Origin: JBCCXL01 sp039191605 | GTDB taxonomy: Bacteria; Acidobacteriota; Thermoanaerobaculia; Multivoradales; JAHZIX01 | Assembly: GCA_039191605.1 (NCBI GenBank) | Contig: JBCCXL010000007.1 | Coordinates: forward strand, 1 to 64,000 | Direction of reading: 5' to 3' | Length of the DNA: 64,000 nucleotides | Part shown: piece after piece, positions 8,341 to 16,383 of the stretch | How positions within the stretch are numbered: position 1 is the stretch's first letter | Layout of the letters: every line of letters starts with the position of its first letter | The notes under the pieces: generated by a model | Database searches by the model: none | Told to the model about the DNA's origin: nothing | What the model saw: only the letters and a program-made list of their open reading frames with translations | Made by a program: the position numbers and the translations under genes

Positions 8341-9239
8341 CCAACGTGCCTTCGAAAGACATTTCTTCGAAAGACATACCTTCGATAGACGTCTCTTCGA
8401 AAGATACCTCTTCGATAGACATATCTCTGATTACCGTCAGCACCAACGAGGCTGATGATCTCGAGAAATGTCTCCCTTCGATCTTTGAAGAAGAGCATGA
8501 CTTCAATATCGAAGTCATCGTGGTGGACAACGCCTCCACCGACGGCACTCGGGATCTTCTGGCGCAATATCCGGAAGTCAAAGTGCTGACGATGACCGAG
8601 CGCAAGGGCTACATCGAGAACAACAACATCGCCCTCGCCGAGGCTCAGGGGCGTTACTTGCTGACCATGAACGCCGACGTGGTGCTGCAGCCGGGCACGC
8701 TGAAGTACATGCTGGACTTCATGGACCAGAACCCGGACGCCGCCCTGGGGGCCTGCCGGCTGATGTTCGAGGACGGCAGCCTGCAGCTCACCTGCCGTCG
8801 CTTTCCCACCCCCATGACCTACCTCAGTCGACTGCCTCACTTTCTCGGCTGGATCCCCGGATTGAAGCGCTTTTCCAACAACTCCCAATCCAAGCGCTAC
8901 GTGATGGGGGATTACGACCATCGAGAGACCCGCACCGTCGATTGGGTTATCTCGGCCTTCTTCATGATGCGTCGCTCGGTGGTCGAAGAGATCGGTCCCT
9001 TCGCCCGCAATCTGCGCCAGCCCTTCTATCTGGAGGATGTCGACTGGTGCTTTCGGGCCCATGTCGCCAAGTACCGCGTGTACTACGTGCCGGAAGTCTG
9101 GGCGACTCATTTCTACCGGCAGTCGAGCGTTCGGGGACTGAATCGACTGAGCTTCGTGCACCTGGCAAACATCCTGATCTTCTTCCGCAACAATGGCTGG
9201 TCCATGTTGCGCGGTAAACACAGGAGGCACCCAACATGA
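8337..9239 (+). CDS. Family 2 glycosyltransferase (rhamnosyltransferase-like) with repeated N-terminus
   Basis: A GT2 enzyme of 300 residues. The catalytic core starts only near residue 30 (ISLITVSTNEADDLEKCL), with VVDNASTDGTRD and the MNADVVL metal-binding region, and later EDVDWCFRA. This pattern is typical of N-acetylglucosaminyl-diphospho-decaprenol rhamnosyltransferase-like proteins. Residues 5-29 come from five imperfect copies of a 15-nt repeat, giving SKD/SID pentads that look non-globular. The ATG at 8337 overlaps the stop before it (ATGA), and the stop overlaps the radical SAM start in the same way. Function as a glycan-chain transferase is inferred from the operon. Confidence 0.86.
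   Translation: MTNVPSKDISSKDIPSIDVSSKDTSSIDISLITVSTNEADDLEKCLPSIFEEEHDFNIEVIVVDNASTDGTRDLLAQYPEVKVLTMTERKGYIENNNIALAEAQGRYLLTMNADVVLQPGTLKYMLDFMDQNPDAALGACRLMFEDGSLQLTCRRFPTPMTYLSRLPHFLGWIPGLKRFSNNSQSKRYVMGDYDHRETRTVDWVISAFFMMRRSVVEEIGPFARNLRQPFYLEDVDWCFRAHVAKYRVYYVPEVWATHFYRQSSVRGLNRLSFVHLANILIFFRNNGWSMLRGKHRRHPT
8349..8423 (+). repeat. 15-nt tandem repeat, 5 imperfect copies, at gene start
   Basis: Units related to TCTTCGAAAGACATA run from 8349 to 8423 in five copies. They encode an extra N-terminal segment of the glycosyltransferase, before the catalytic fold. Confidence 0.9.
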
Positions 9240-10729
9240 GAGTCCTGATCCTGAACTCGCCGTGGGTCAACACCGAGACGGAATATTGCGTCAAGGCCGG
9301 AACCCGCTGGGCGGCGGTGCGGCGCAAAGATCGCTCGCTGCAGTATTTCCCCTTTCCGTACTTCATGGCCTCTACCAAGGCCTACCTGCGGGAGGCGGGC
9401 TTCGATTCCCACTTCTATGACGCGATCGCGGAGGAGTGGTCGAAGGAGGAGTGCCTGGAAAAGGTGGAGGCCCTGGCCCCGGATCTGGTGGTGATCGAGG
9501 CCTTCACCCCGTCGATCTACGCCGACCTCGAGTTTGCCCAGCTCGCCAAGGAGCGCACCGGCTGCGAGGTGGCCTTCTGCGGCGCTCACCCCACGGCGCT
9601 GCCGGAGGAGATGCTGAGCCACGAGCAGATCGACTACGTGCTGCTGGGGGAGTACGACTTCCCGCTGCTCGACCTCTGCGAGCAGCTGAAAGAGGGCACC
9701 CGGGACTTCGCCGACATCGGCGGCCTCGCCTTCGTCGACGGCGAGGGGCAGTACCAGCCCTCCCAGCCGAGGCGGGACAAATACGATTACGACGCGATGC
9801 CCTCGCCGGCCTACGACGAGCTGCCGATGCTCAAGTACACCGAGCCGCTGTCGAAGTTCTATCCCACGGCGCGGGTGGTCACCGCCCGAGGCTGTCCCCA
9901 CAACTGCTCCTTCTGCATCGAGCCCCTGGTGGCCGGACGCAGCTACCGCCAGCGCTCGATTCCGCGGGTGATGGAGGAGATCCGCCACCTGCAGGAGCGC
10001 TTCGGGGTGCGGGAGATTTACTTCGACGACGCGATCTTCACGATCCCGCGGCTGAAGAAGATCGCCAAGGGCCTGATCGAGCATGAGGTCGAGGTCGCCT
10101 GGACCGCCTGGGTCGATTGGCGCATTAGCTTCGAGGATCTGAAGCTGCTGCGAGACAGCGGCTGCGTCGGGATCAAGTTTGGGATCGAGTCAGCGAGCGA
10201 GCTGATCCGCGAGACCGTCGGCAAGGGCAAGCTGGTGAAGATCGAGCAGATTCAGGAGGCGGTGAACAACTGCAAGAAGCTCGGGGTGCTGGCCCACGGC
10301 TCCTTCCTCATCGGAGGCCCCGGGGAGACCCGCGAGACCCTGCAGCAAACCATCGATCTGTGCTTCGACTTAGGGCTCGATTCCAGCCAGTGGAGCATCG
10401 CCACTCCGCTGCCGGGCACGCCCTTTTACCATCAGGCGAGGGACGAGGGCTGGCTGGTCTCCGACGATTGGTCCCTCTACGACCCGCTGACCTCCGCGGT
10501 GCTGGGATACGAAGAGTGCGAGCCGGAGGACCTGGTGGCCGGCATGGCTCAGGTGCGTCGCCGCAAGGCGAAGCAGATGCTCAGCGACCCCCGCAAGCTG
10601 GCTTCCTACTTATGGAAGACCTTCCGCCTGATGGGCCCGCGCACCTTCGCCCGGGATTGCTACCAGAAGGCGCGCTTCGTCGCCGGGAACCTGGTGCAGG
10701 GCCAGCAAGGGTGGAGCCAGCCGGGATGA
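9236..10729 (+). CDS. B12-binding domain radical SAM protein
   Basis: A 497-residue enzyme. The N-terminal 170 residues form a cobalamin-binding-type Rossmann fold (VVIEAFTPSIYADLEFA, CGAHPTALPEE) without a clear DxHxxG base-off motif. The radical SAM core follows, with its 4Fe-4S cluster cysteines in RGCPHNCSFC (C220, C224, C227), then FDDAIFT and GIKFGIES. Such proteins do methylations or C-C chemistry; several occur in surface-glycan clusters. The ATG at 9236 has AGGAGG eight bases upstream and overlaps the preceding stop. The C-terminal 120 residues carry no motif I recognise. The likely substrate is a sugar or lipid intermediate of this locus. Confidence 0.85.
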   Translation: MRVLILNSPWVNTETEYCVKAGTRWAAVRRKDRSLQYFPFPYFMASTKAYLREAGFDSHFYDAIAEEWSKEECLEKVEALAPDLVVIEAFTPSIYADLEFAQLAKERTGCEVAFCGAHPTALPEEMLSHEQIDYVLLGEYDFPLLDLCEQLKEGTRDFADIGGLAFVDGEGQYQPSQPRRDKYDYDAMPSPAYDELPMLKYTEPLSKFYPTARVVTARGCPHNCSFCIEPLVAGRSYRQRSIPRVMEEIRHLQERFGVREIYFDDAIFTIPRLKKIAKGLIEHEVEVAWTAWVDWRISFEDLKLLRDSGCVGIKFGIESASELIRETVGKGKLVKIEQIQEAVNNCKKLGVLAHGSFLIGGPGETRETLQQTIDLCFDLGLDSSQWSIATPLPGTPFYHQARDEGWLVSDDWSLYDPLTSAVLGYEECEPEDLVAGMAQVRRRKAKQMLSDPRKLASYLWKTFRLMGPRTFARDCYQKARFVAGNLVQGQQGWSQPG

Positions 10730-11682
10730 TCAAGGCCCTCGCGGGCTTCCGCTTCATGTTGGCTTCCCGCGGCTGGCGCCGCGGCTTCCGCCGGGCGTGG
10801 TTGATCTGGAGCCGCTTCGGGCTCACCCATCGCAAGATGGTGCGTCATCTGCGCAGCCTGGTGAAGATCCTCGAACGCCACGACGCGAAGGCCACCCTCT
10901 TCGTCCCCGCCACGGTGCTGGCGGATCACCGCAAGGCCCTGGAGGCCTTTCGCATTCCCGCTCTCGAATGGGGCGTGCATTCGGATTACCACACCGATCT
11001 ATCGCGCATGACCCAGGAAGAGCAGGAGCAGCACATCGGCAACGCCGTGGCTCTCTTTGACCAGGCCGATTGGCCCTTCGTCGGCTTCCGCGCCCCGTAC
11101 CTCAAGACCGAGGAGCGCACCGCCGGGGTGCTGGCCGCCACCGAGCGCTTCGACTACGACAGCAGCCCCTGCGTGCTGCGAGACGAGATCTACGGCAAGG
11201 ACGCCACCTCCTACGACTGGACGATGGATTTCTATCGGCCGGAGCTGTGCTCGGGGCGGTCGGTGACGGTGGGGGAGGATGAGAGCACGCTGATCCGGAT
11301 CCCGGTGTCGCTGCCGGACGACGACATCTTGATCGATCGCGACCGCCGCAGCCCGCAGCAGGTCTTCGAGGTGTGGAGCGCGATGCTCCAGCGATCCCAC
11401 GAGCTGGGGGAGATCTTCGTCCTGCAGCTGCATCCGGAGCGGGGCACCGAGCTGGCGGAGGCCCTGTCGGGGCTCTTGGCTCAGGCCCGGGAGCTCTCCC
11501 CGCCGGTGTGGATCCCCATCCTGGCGGAGGTCTCGGAGCATGCGCGGAAGAGGGCGCAGAAGGGGGATGAGGGTGAAGAAGTTCCCCGCTGGCCGGCTCC
11601 CTACCAGAGCGTGTTCTGCGTTACCGGGGACCTAGACGCCATGGCGATCCGGGATTTCGTCAAAAGATTGAGGACATGGTAG
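10726..11682 (+). CDS. Polysaccharide deacetylase-like (NodB fold) protein
   Basis: A 318-residue protein that resembles carbohydrate esterase family 4 in layout: KATLFVPATVL, EWGVHSDYHTDL, VGFRAPYL and a late FVLQLHPE. The first NodB motif, which carries the catalytic and metal-binding Asp pair, is not seen; the matching stretch reads RFGLTHRKMVRHL. A His remains in HSDYH. It may therefore be a variant enzyme or a non-catalytic relative. It starts at the ATG at 10726, overlapping the radical SAM stop (ATGA), and its end overlaps the sugar transferase start by 7 bp, so all three are translationally linked. Confidence 0.65.
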   Translation: MIKALAGFRFMLASRGWRRGFRRAWLIWSRFGLTHRKMVRHLRSLVKILERHDAKATLFVPATVLADHRKALEAFRIPALEWGVHSDYHTDLSRMTQEEQEQHIGNAVALFDQADWPFVGFRAPYLKTEERTAGVLAATERFDYDSSPCVLRDEIYGKDATSYDWTMDFYRPELCSGRSVTVGEDESTLIRIPVSLPDDDILIDRDRRSPQQVFEVWSAMLQRSHELGEIFVLQLHPERGTELAEALSGLLAQARELSPPVWIPILAEVSEHARKRAQKGDEGEEVPRWPAPYQSVFCVTGDLDAMAIRDFVKRLRTW

Positions 11683-12419
11683 AGCCAGACGACGCAAGCC
11701 CGTCTGCTCAGCGCTCCGGCTTTCAACAGAGGGGCTCCCAGCAGACCGGCTTCCAGCAGACCGGCCATCAGCAGGCCGGCCTGAGGAGAGTCGCCAAGAA
11801 GCTCGTCGACTATGTCGCGGCGGGCTTTCTGATGGCTCTCGCCTCGCCTCTCTTGATAGCGGTGGCGACGCTGGTGAAGCTGACCTCCCCCGGGCCGGTG
11901 CTCTTTCGCCAGGAGCGCCTGGGGAAACACCAGCGCCCCTTCGTGATGCTCAAATTTCGCTCCATGCATCACGGGGTCTCCGAGGAGCCCCACCGCGCCT
12001 ACATCACGAAGTTGATGGATACGGAGGCTCAATTCGAGGGCGGGACCGATCAGCAGAAGGGTCTCTACAAGCTGGCGGACGATGCTCGCCTCACTCCCGT
12101 CGGCGATTTCCTGCGCCGCACCAGCCTGGACGAGCTGCCGCAGCTCTTCAACGTGCTGCGAGGGGAGATGAGCCTGGTGGGCCCTCGCCCGGTGCTGGCC
12201 TATGAGGTGGAGCTCTACGAGCCGGAGATGCTGGAGCGCTTCGAGGCGGAGCCGGGGATCACCGGCCTGTGGCAGGTGCAGGGCCGTTCCTCTCTGAGCT
12301 ATCGCAACATGGTGGAGCTCGACGTGGAGTACGTTCGCAGGTGGTCTTTCCTGCTCGATCTGAAGATTCTCGTCGGCACCGTGGGCGCCGTCCTCTGGCA
12401 TCAGGAAAGGGCTCGCTGA
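11676..12419 (+). CDS. Polyprenyl-phosphate sugar-1-phosphate transferase (initiating phosphoglycosyl transferase)
   Basis: A monotopic phosphoglycosyl transferase of the bacterial sugar transferase family, 247 residues. It has the re-entrant membrane helix (DYVAAGFLMALASPLLIAVA), the PGPVLFRQERLG and MLKFRSM motifs, DELPQLFNVL, and the LVGPRP and GITGLWQV blocks. It lacks the long multi-helix N-terminus of WcaJ/WbaP, so it is the short catalytic form. It attaches the first sugar phosphate to undecaprenyl phosphate and so starts repeat-unit synthesis. Residues 15-34 are four copies of a 15-nt repeat (GFQQR, GSQQT, GFQQT, GHQQA) placed before the catalytic domain. It is followed at once by the polymerase/ligase gene. 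Confidence 0.92.
   Translation: MVEPDDASPSAQRSGFQQRGSQQTGFQQTGHQQAGLRRVAKKLVDYVAAGFLMALASPLLIAVATLVKLTSPGPVLFRQERLGKHQRPFVMLKFRSMHHGVSEEPHRAYITKLMDTEAQFEGGTDQQKGLYKLADDARLTPVGDFLRRTSLDELPQLFNVLRGEMSLVGPRPVLAYEVELYEPEMLERFEAEPGITGLWQVQGRSSLSYRNMVELDVEYVRRWSFLLDLKILVGTVGAVLWHQERAR
11718..11777 (+). repeat. 15-nt tandem repeat, 4 copies, in the sugar transferase N-terminus
   Basis: Four units related to GGCTTCCAGCAGACC (11718-11732, 11733-11747, 11748-11762, 11763-11777). They are in frame and encode G-x-Q-Q-x pentads. Confidence 0.9.
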
Positions 12420-13985
12420 ATGCGCTACCTCTTTGCACTCACGCTGCTGATCTCGCCCATCAGCCGCTTCCCCGGCTTCTTCTTCCTCGTCTCTCCCGCC
12501 AAGAGCGCGGTGTTCAGCCTGACGCTGGGGACGTGGTATTTCCTGCGGCGTCGGAAGCTGGCGAATACCTGGCCTTTTTCCGTGGTGCGGGCGTTCTCTG
12601 GCGCCTCTTCCGGCGCTTCCATCGTGACTTCCTCTGGTGCCGCCACGCCAGCAGGAGCGGGGCATGCCAAGCCGCCGCTGCCTTCCCAGCGCTGGCTCGA
12701 GCTGCTCTTTGTGATCCTCGCGCTGTGGATCTGCATCACCAGCGTGCTCTCGTCGGCCCCGATTTCCAACGGCATCAACTCCCTGCTGGCGCATCTCACG
12801 GTTTTCGCCTTCTTCTTCGCCTTTCTGGAGCACGTGACCTCGGACGAGCGCGAGCCCTGGTGGCTGGTGCGGATTTTCCTTCTGATCGCCGCCGGTATCG
12901 GTAGCCTGGCGATCCTGCAATACGTCGTCATGCAGTTCGGGGTGATGCGCTTTCTCACCGATCTGATCATCCCCAAGCTGGATCGAGATCTGCTGCTGGG
13001 GCCCGACGCGATCCCGCTGCCGTCCTGGGGCTACCGCAGCTGGGGACCCTTCCACCATCCCAACATGCTCGGCCTCTACCTCGCCCTGGCCTTTCCTGTT
13101 GCTCTGGTGATGCCCTTCGCCGAGAAGCAGCGCCGCTTCAAGATCTTCGCGGCGGCGGCGGCGCTGCTGATCTTCGGCGGCATCTTTAGCTCCGGCTCCC
13201 GGGGATCCTGGCTCAACATCGCCGTCGCTAGCTCCGTTCTGCTGCTGCCGGTGATTCGCCGGCTCCCTCAATTCGTCTCCAGGGTGTTGGCGAAGGTGTT
13301 CCCGAAGTCGGTCTCCAAAGGCTGGCTGCTGGCTCCCGTCGGCGGGCTGGCGGTCGTTGGCGTGGTCTTCCATCAGCAGATCTGGCAGCTCCTCTTCCAA
13401 TACTTCCGGCTCAACTCGATCCTCTCCAACCGGGAGATCATCTGGCAGAACAGCTGGACGATGGTGAAGGAGAATCCGATCTTCGGCACCGGGCCGGGGA
13501 CCTTCTCGAGGCTGTATCTCGATCGCTTCGACTTCCCCTCGGAGATCGAGCGGGGCACGGCGATGCGGGAGCTGGCGTCCTTCGGCGAGATCCACCTGAT
13601 GGATCACTGGCACGCCCACAACCTCTACCTGCACTCGGCGGCGGAGATGGGCCTGCTGGGAGCTTTCCTGGTGGTGATGATGTTCGTGGTCTATTTCCGA
13701 GAATTCTTCCGCGACGCCCTGCGCCGCGGCCTGCGGATTGGAAGTCTCGGCAGCCACGGTCTGCTGGCCTGGGGCTGCTCTGCGGCGATTCTTGGAAATT
13801 TAGTGCACGGATTGACGGAAACCACCCTCAATTTTTCGTATCCATCTCTCGGAGTCCCCTTCATCTTCATCTTTGCTTTGGGGTTCGGAGCGATGCAGCA
13901 GGGTCGATCCATGGAGCAGGCTTCCTCAGCACAGCAGGCCAGTGGAGCACAGCAGGTCACGTCGATGCAGCAGGGTCGAGACTGA
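12420..13985 (+). CDS. O-antigen ligase / Wzy-type polymerase membrane protein
   Basis: A 521-residue polytopic membrane protein with the O-antigen ligase/polymerase signature: FHHPNMLGLYLALAF, SSGSRGSWLN, the long periplasmic segment with SNREIIWQNSWTMVKENPIFGTGPGTF, and HAHNLYLHSAAEMGLLG. It either polymerises the repeat units (Wzy) or ligates the finished chain (WaaL); the sequence alone does not separate these. The start codon abuts the stop of the sugar transferase. A low-complexity SGASSGAS insertion (about 12590-12640) and a C-terminal tail with repeated MQQGR, EQASS and AQQ words lie outside the membrane core and look like tandem-repeat growth. Confidence 0.88.
   Translation: MRYLFALTLLISPISRFPGFFFLVSPAKSAVFSLTLGTWYFLRRRKLANTWPFSVVRAFSGASSGASIVTSSGAATPAGAGHAKPPLPSQRWLELLFVILALWICITSVLSSAPISNGINSLLAHLTVFAFFFAFLEHVTSDEREPWWLVRIFLLIAAGIGSLAILQYVVMQFGVMRFLTDLIIPKLDRDLLLGPDAIPLPSWGYRSWGPFHHPNMLGLYLALAFPVALVMPFAEKQRRFKIFAAAAALLIFGGIFSSGSRGSWLNIAVASSVLLLPVIRRLPQFVSRVLAKVFPKSVSKGWLLAPVGGLAVVGVVFHQQIWQLLFQYFRLNSILSNREIIWQNSWTMVKENPIFGTGPGTFSRLYLDRFDFPSEIERGTAMRELASFGEIHLMDHWHAHNLYLHSAAEMGLLGAFLVVMMFVVYFREFFRDALRRGLRIGSLGSHGLLAWGCSAAILGNLVHGLTETTLNFSYPSLGVPFIFIFALGFGAMQQGRSMEQASSAQQASGAQQVTSMQQGRD
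13891..13979 (+). repeat. 17-nt direct repeat and AQQ-type repeats in the polymerase C-terminus
   Basis: CGATGCAGCAGGGTCGA occurs at 13891-13907 and again at 13963-13979, 72 nt apart (24 codons). Between them are related GCACAGCAGG words. The tail encoded is Gln-rich and lies after the last membrane helix. Confidence 0.85.
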
Positions 13986-13990
13986 TCGAC

Positions 13991-14038
13991 ATGCTCTCGT
14001 TCTTCTTAGGGGCTGCCCCCATGAGCTCACCGGTATGA
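13991..14038 (+). CDS. Possible 15-codon leader ORF before the flippase
   Basis: An ATG at 13991, five bases after the polymerase stop, opens a 15-residue frame (MLSFFLGAAPMSSPV) that ends in TGA at 14036-14038. That stop overlaps the ATG at 14035. The second mini-frame, MSSPI (14035-14052), ends on the ATG at 14049, which starts the flippase. Whether the peptides are made is unknown. The arrangement would feed ribosomes by stop-start coupling into a gene with no ribosome site of its own. Confidence 0.4.
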   Translation: MLSFFLGAAPMSSPV

Positions 14039-14062
14039 GTTCTCCGATATGAGCCCTCCGCT
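14021..14062 (+). repeat. 14-nt tandem repeat carrying start codons
   Basis: Three units (ATGAGCTCACCGGT, ATGAGTTCTCCGAT, ATGAGCCCTCCGCT) begin at 14021, 14035 and 14049, and a fourth ATG follows at 14063. Each ATG is in a different frame from the one before it. In the first two units, the ATGA of the next unit also ends the current frame. Confidence 0.95.
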
Positions 14063-15428
14063 ATGGAAGAAGGGGCTGATCCTCAAGAACAGCGCGGCGA
14101 TCCTCGGATCTCGGGTGATCATTCCCCTCGCGTTCTTCATCCAGTCGCTGGTGGTCGCTCGCCTCTTGGGTCCCGACGGGCTCGGGCATTTTGCGGCGGT
14201 GATGAGCTTCTACCTCATCTTCTTCCTGCTCAGCGGCATGGGGCTCGAGAACCTGCTGCTGCGGGACGTGGCTCGGGAGCCCCAGAAGGCGGGGGAGTAC
14301 TTCTCCCACGCCCTGCTGCTGGGGGTGGTGTCTTCGCTGGGCTGCGCCCTGCTGATGCTCGCCACCGCCGACCTTCTGGGCTACTCCCCGGAGATTCGCT
14401 ACTACCTGCTGTGGATGACCCTCGTCCTCCTGCCGGGCTTTGTGAACCTCATCGCCGAGCTGCTCTTTATCGCCCTGCACAAGGCCGGCCACGCCTTTCT
14501 GCTGGCCCTGCTTCGGGAGGCGCTGATGCTGGTCCTCAGCGTCTACTGGCTGCTGGAGGGCTGGGGGCTGCGGGGAGTGATCATCGCCCTGATCGTCAGC
14601 CGCGTGTTCGGAGCGGTGCTCTCCGTCGCCATGATCTTGCGCTTGGGGATTCGATTCTCGACCCGTCTCCAGCCGGCCTTCTTCCGCCGCTTCGTGAAGC
14701 TGATTCCGCCCTTCCTGCTTATCAACCTGTTGTCGAACCTGCTGATGGAGGTCGACATCATCATTCTCTCGAGGCTGCTGCCGGCCAGCGAGGTCGGGTT
14801 CTACATGGTGGCCAAGAAGCTGGTGCGGGCCGGCTTCCTGGTCTTCTTCAGCGTGGTGACGGCCCTCTTCCCGGACATCACCCAGGCCTTCGAGCGCTCC
14901 GATCCACGATTTGGCCAGCTTTTCCGGGATCTAGGGTGGAAGGTCTTCTGGGGGAGTAGCGCTCTCGCCGCCGTGACCTTCCTCTTCTCTGACTTGGGAA
15001 TTCGGCTGACCTATGGCCCTGAGTATGGCCCGTCGGTGGCCCTGATGCAGGCCTTTGCCTGGCTCTTGATCCCCCTGAGCCTCTCCTTCCTGCTCTCGCG
15101 CTTCCTGATCATCGGCAATCAGCAGAATAAGGACCTTCTGGCCCTGGTCATCGCCGTGCTGACGCTGATGGGCAGCGGCATCGCCTGCACCCTGCAATGG
15201 GGCACGGCGGGCATGGTGGGCGCCCTGCTCTTCTCGGTGAGCCTGCTCTGCCTGCTGCACTTCGGCTTCGCGAAGTTCTACCTCTTTCGCCCCTATGCGG
15301 CTCGGATCGAGAGCCAGGCGGCACAGGCGGAGGCAGGGTCTGGCTCAGACCTGGAGTCTTCGGGGCTTGGCGCTTCAGATCTAGAGCCGGTCCCACAGCC
15401 CGCTCCCGCCGGGGAGCCGAGCCCCTGA
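14049..15428 (+). CDS. Wzx-type polysaccharide flippase (MOP/PST exporter)
   Basis: A 459-residue, roughly 12-14-helix membrane protein of the MOP superfamily. The N-terminus (KNSAAILGSRVIIPLAFFIQSLVVARLLGPDGLGHFAAVM) has the usual flippase start, with GPxGLG between helices 1 and 2, and a second VDIIILSRLLPASEVGFYMVAKKL repeat in the middle. It would flip undecaprenyl-linked repeat units to the periplasm for the preceding polymerase. The start sits in the third unit of a 14-nt tandem repeat and has no ribosome site. The C-terminal 40 residues are a low-complexity Ser/Gly/Pro tail. It ends 7 bp from the converging glycosyltransferase. Confidence 0.9.
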   Translation: MSPPLWKKGLILKNSAAILGSRVIIPLAFFIQSLVVARLLGPDGLGHFAAVMSFYLIFFLLSGMGLENLLLRDVAREPQKAGEYFSHALLLGVVSSLGCALLMLATADLLGYSPEIRYYLLWMTLVLLPGFVNLIAELLFIALHKAGHAFLLALLREALMLVLSVYWLLEGWGLRGVIIALIVSRVFGAVLSVAMILRLGIRFSTRLQPAFFRRFVKLIPPFLLINLLSNLLMEVDIIILSRLLPASEVGFYMVAKKLVRAGFLVFFSVVTALFPDITQAFERSDPRFGQLFRDLGWKVFWGSSALAAVTFLFSDLGIRLTYGPEYGPSVALMQAFAWLLIPLSLSFLLSRFLIIGNQQNKDLLALVIAVLTLMGSGIACTLQWGTAGMVGALLFSVSLLCLLHFGFAKFYLFRPYAARIESQAAQAEAGSGSDLESSGLGASDLEPVPQPAPAGEPSP

Positions 15429-15435
15429 GGCGCGC

Positions 15436-16383
15436 TCAATTCCGCAGTCCGCCTCGCAGCAGCCACAGCCAGGCGCCGGATCGCCAGCACAGCTTGCTCA
15501 AGAACACCGCCGGCACGTAGCGCAGAACCCGTCGATTCTCTCGCCAGTTGGCGCGCACGATCTTGCCGGTGATCGCTACCGCCAGCGGAACGATGAAGAA
15601 GGGGTAGAGGAATCGGCTGCGGTAGATGCGCACCAGCCTCAGGCGGCGCTCCGCCGTGTAGTTGAGCTCGTTGCGCAGGCCGACGGTTTGGCCGAGGTAG
15701 AAGTTATAGCCTGCGAAGTTGCGAAGATTGGATCGGGCATGGTCGTGCTGCACCGAGATGTCCGGGTGGTAGCGCAGGGCCCATCCGGCGCGCACCAGGC
15801 GCAGCCCCAGATCTCGGTCTTCCTCTCGCCGCAGCTCTTCGTCGAAGCCGCCGACGGCCTCGAAGGCCTCCCGCTCCAGCAGGGAGTTGGCGGTGATCAA
15901 CCCTCGCAGCGCCCGGCCCGGGCCGGAGACGTGGTACCCGAAGAGGGAGAAGACGTCCGCCCGCTGCCAATAGTTCCCCCACACCGCCAGGGATCCGGTG
16001 CCGCCGGCGAGGCGGGGGATGTTCTGGGCCTCTCGCTGGTGGGCCGTCACCCAGCGCTCGATCCACCGGTCGTCCACCAGACAGTCGCCGTCGGTGAAGA
16101 GCAGCAGCTGGCCGTCGCTCTGGGCCACGCCCTGGTTTCGGGCGTAGGAGACGCCGCCGTTGGCCTCCAGCTGGTAGAGCCGGCCGACGGGCCTGCCGTC
16201 CGTCTGCTGCTTGCCCATCTCCTCGATGGCGCCGTTGATCACCTCCGCCGAGCCGTCGGTGGAGCCGTCGTCGACGACGATGACCTCGAAGTCGGAGTAG
16301 GTATTCGCTAGCACCGACCGAACGCTCGCCGCGACGGTGCGGGCGTTGTTGTAGACCGGGATGATGACCGAGACCCGGGTCAT
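15436..16383 (-). CDS. Family 2 glycosyltransferase
   Basis: A 315-residue GT2 enzyme. It opens with MTRVSVIIPVYNNARTVAASVRS, then VVDDGSTDGSAEV, the FTDGDCLVDDRW metal-binding region, and the FDEELRREEDRDLGLRL acceptor motif. The C-terminal part has a hydrophobic helix (LYPFFIVPLAVAIT), so it may be membrane-attached. The ATG at 16383 overlaps the epimerase stop (ATGA); upstream coding potential in this frame is only the shadow of the epimerase. The two genes form a leftward operon that closes the glycan locus. The linkage formed is unknown. Confidence 0.86.
   Translation of the reverse strand: MTRVSVIIPVYNNARTVAASVRSVLANTYSDFEVIVVDDGSTDGSAEVINGAIEEMGKQQTDGRPVGRLYQLEANGGVSYARNQGVAQSDGQLLLFTDGDCLVDDRWIERWVTAHQREAQNIPRLAGGTGSLAVWGNYWQRADVFSLFGYHVSGPGRALRGLITANSLLEREAFEAVGGFDEELRREEDRDLGLRLVRAGWALRYHPDISVQHDHARSNLRNFAGYNFYLGQTVGLRNELNYTAERRLRLVRIYRSRFLYPFFIVPLAVAITGKIVRANWRENRRVLRYVPAVFLSKLCWRSGAWLWLLRGGLRN

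Noticed and set aside
11601..13757. Long open frame on the minus strand opposite the sugar transferase and polymerase genes
   Set aside because: It lies antisense to clear membrane-enzyme genes, is rich in Arg, His, Gln and Gly, and has no recognisable domain: a GC-rich shadow frame.
13891..14062. Phase-variable on/off switch of the flippase by frameshift
   Set aside because: Because each 14-nt unit carries its own ATG, losing or gaining a unit would not shift the flippase frame; the effect would be on initiation, not an on/off frameshift.
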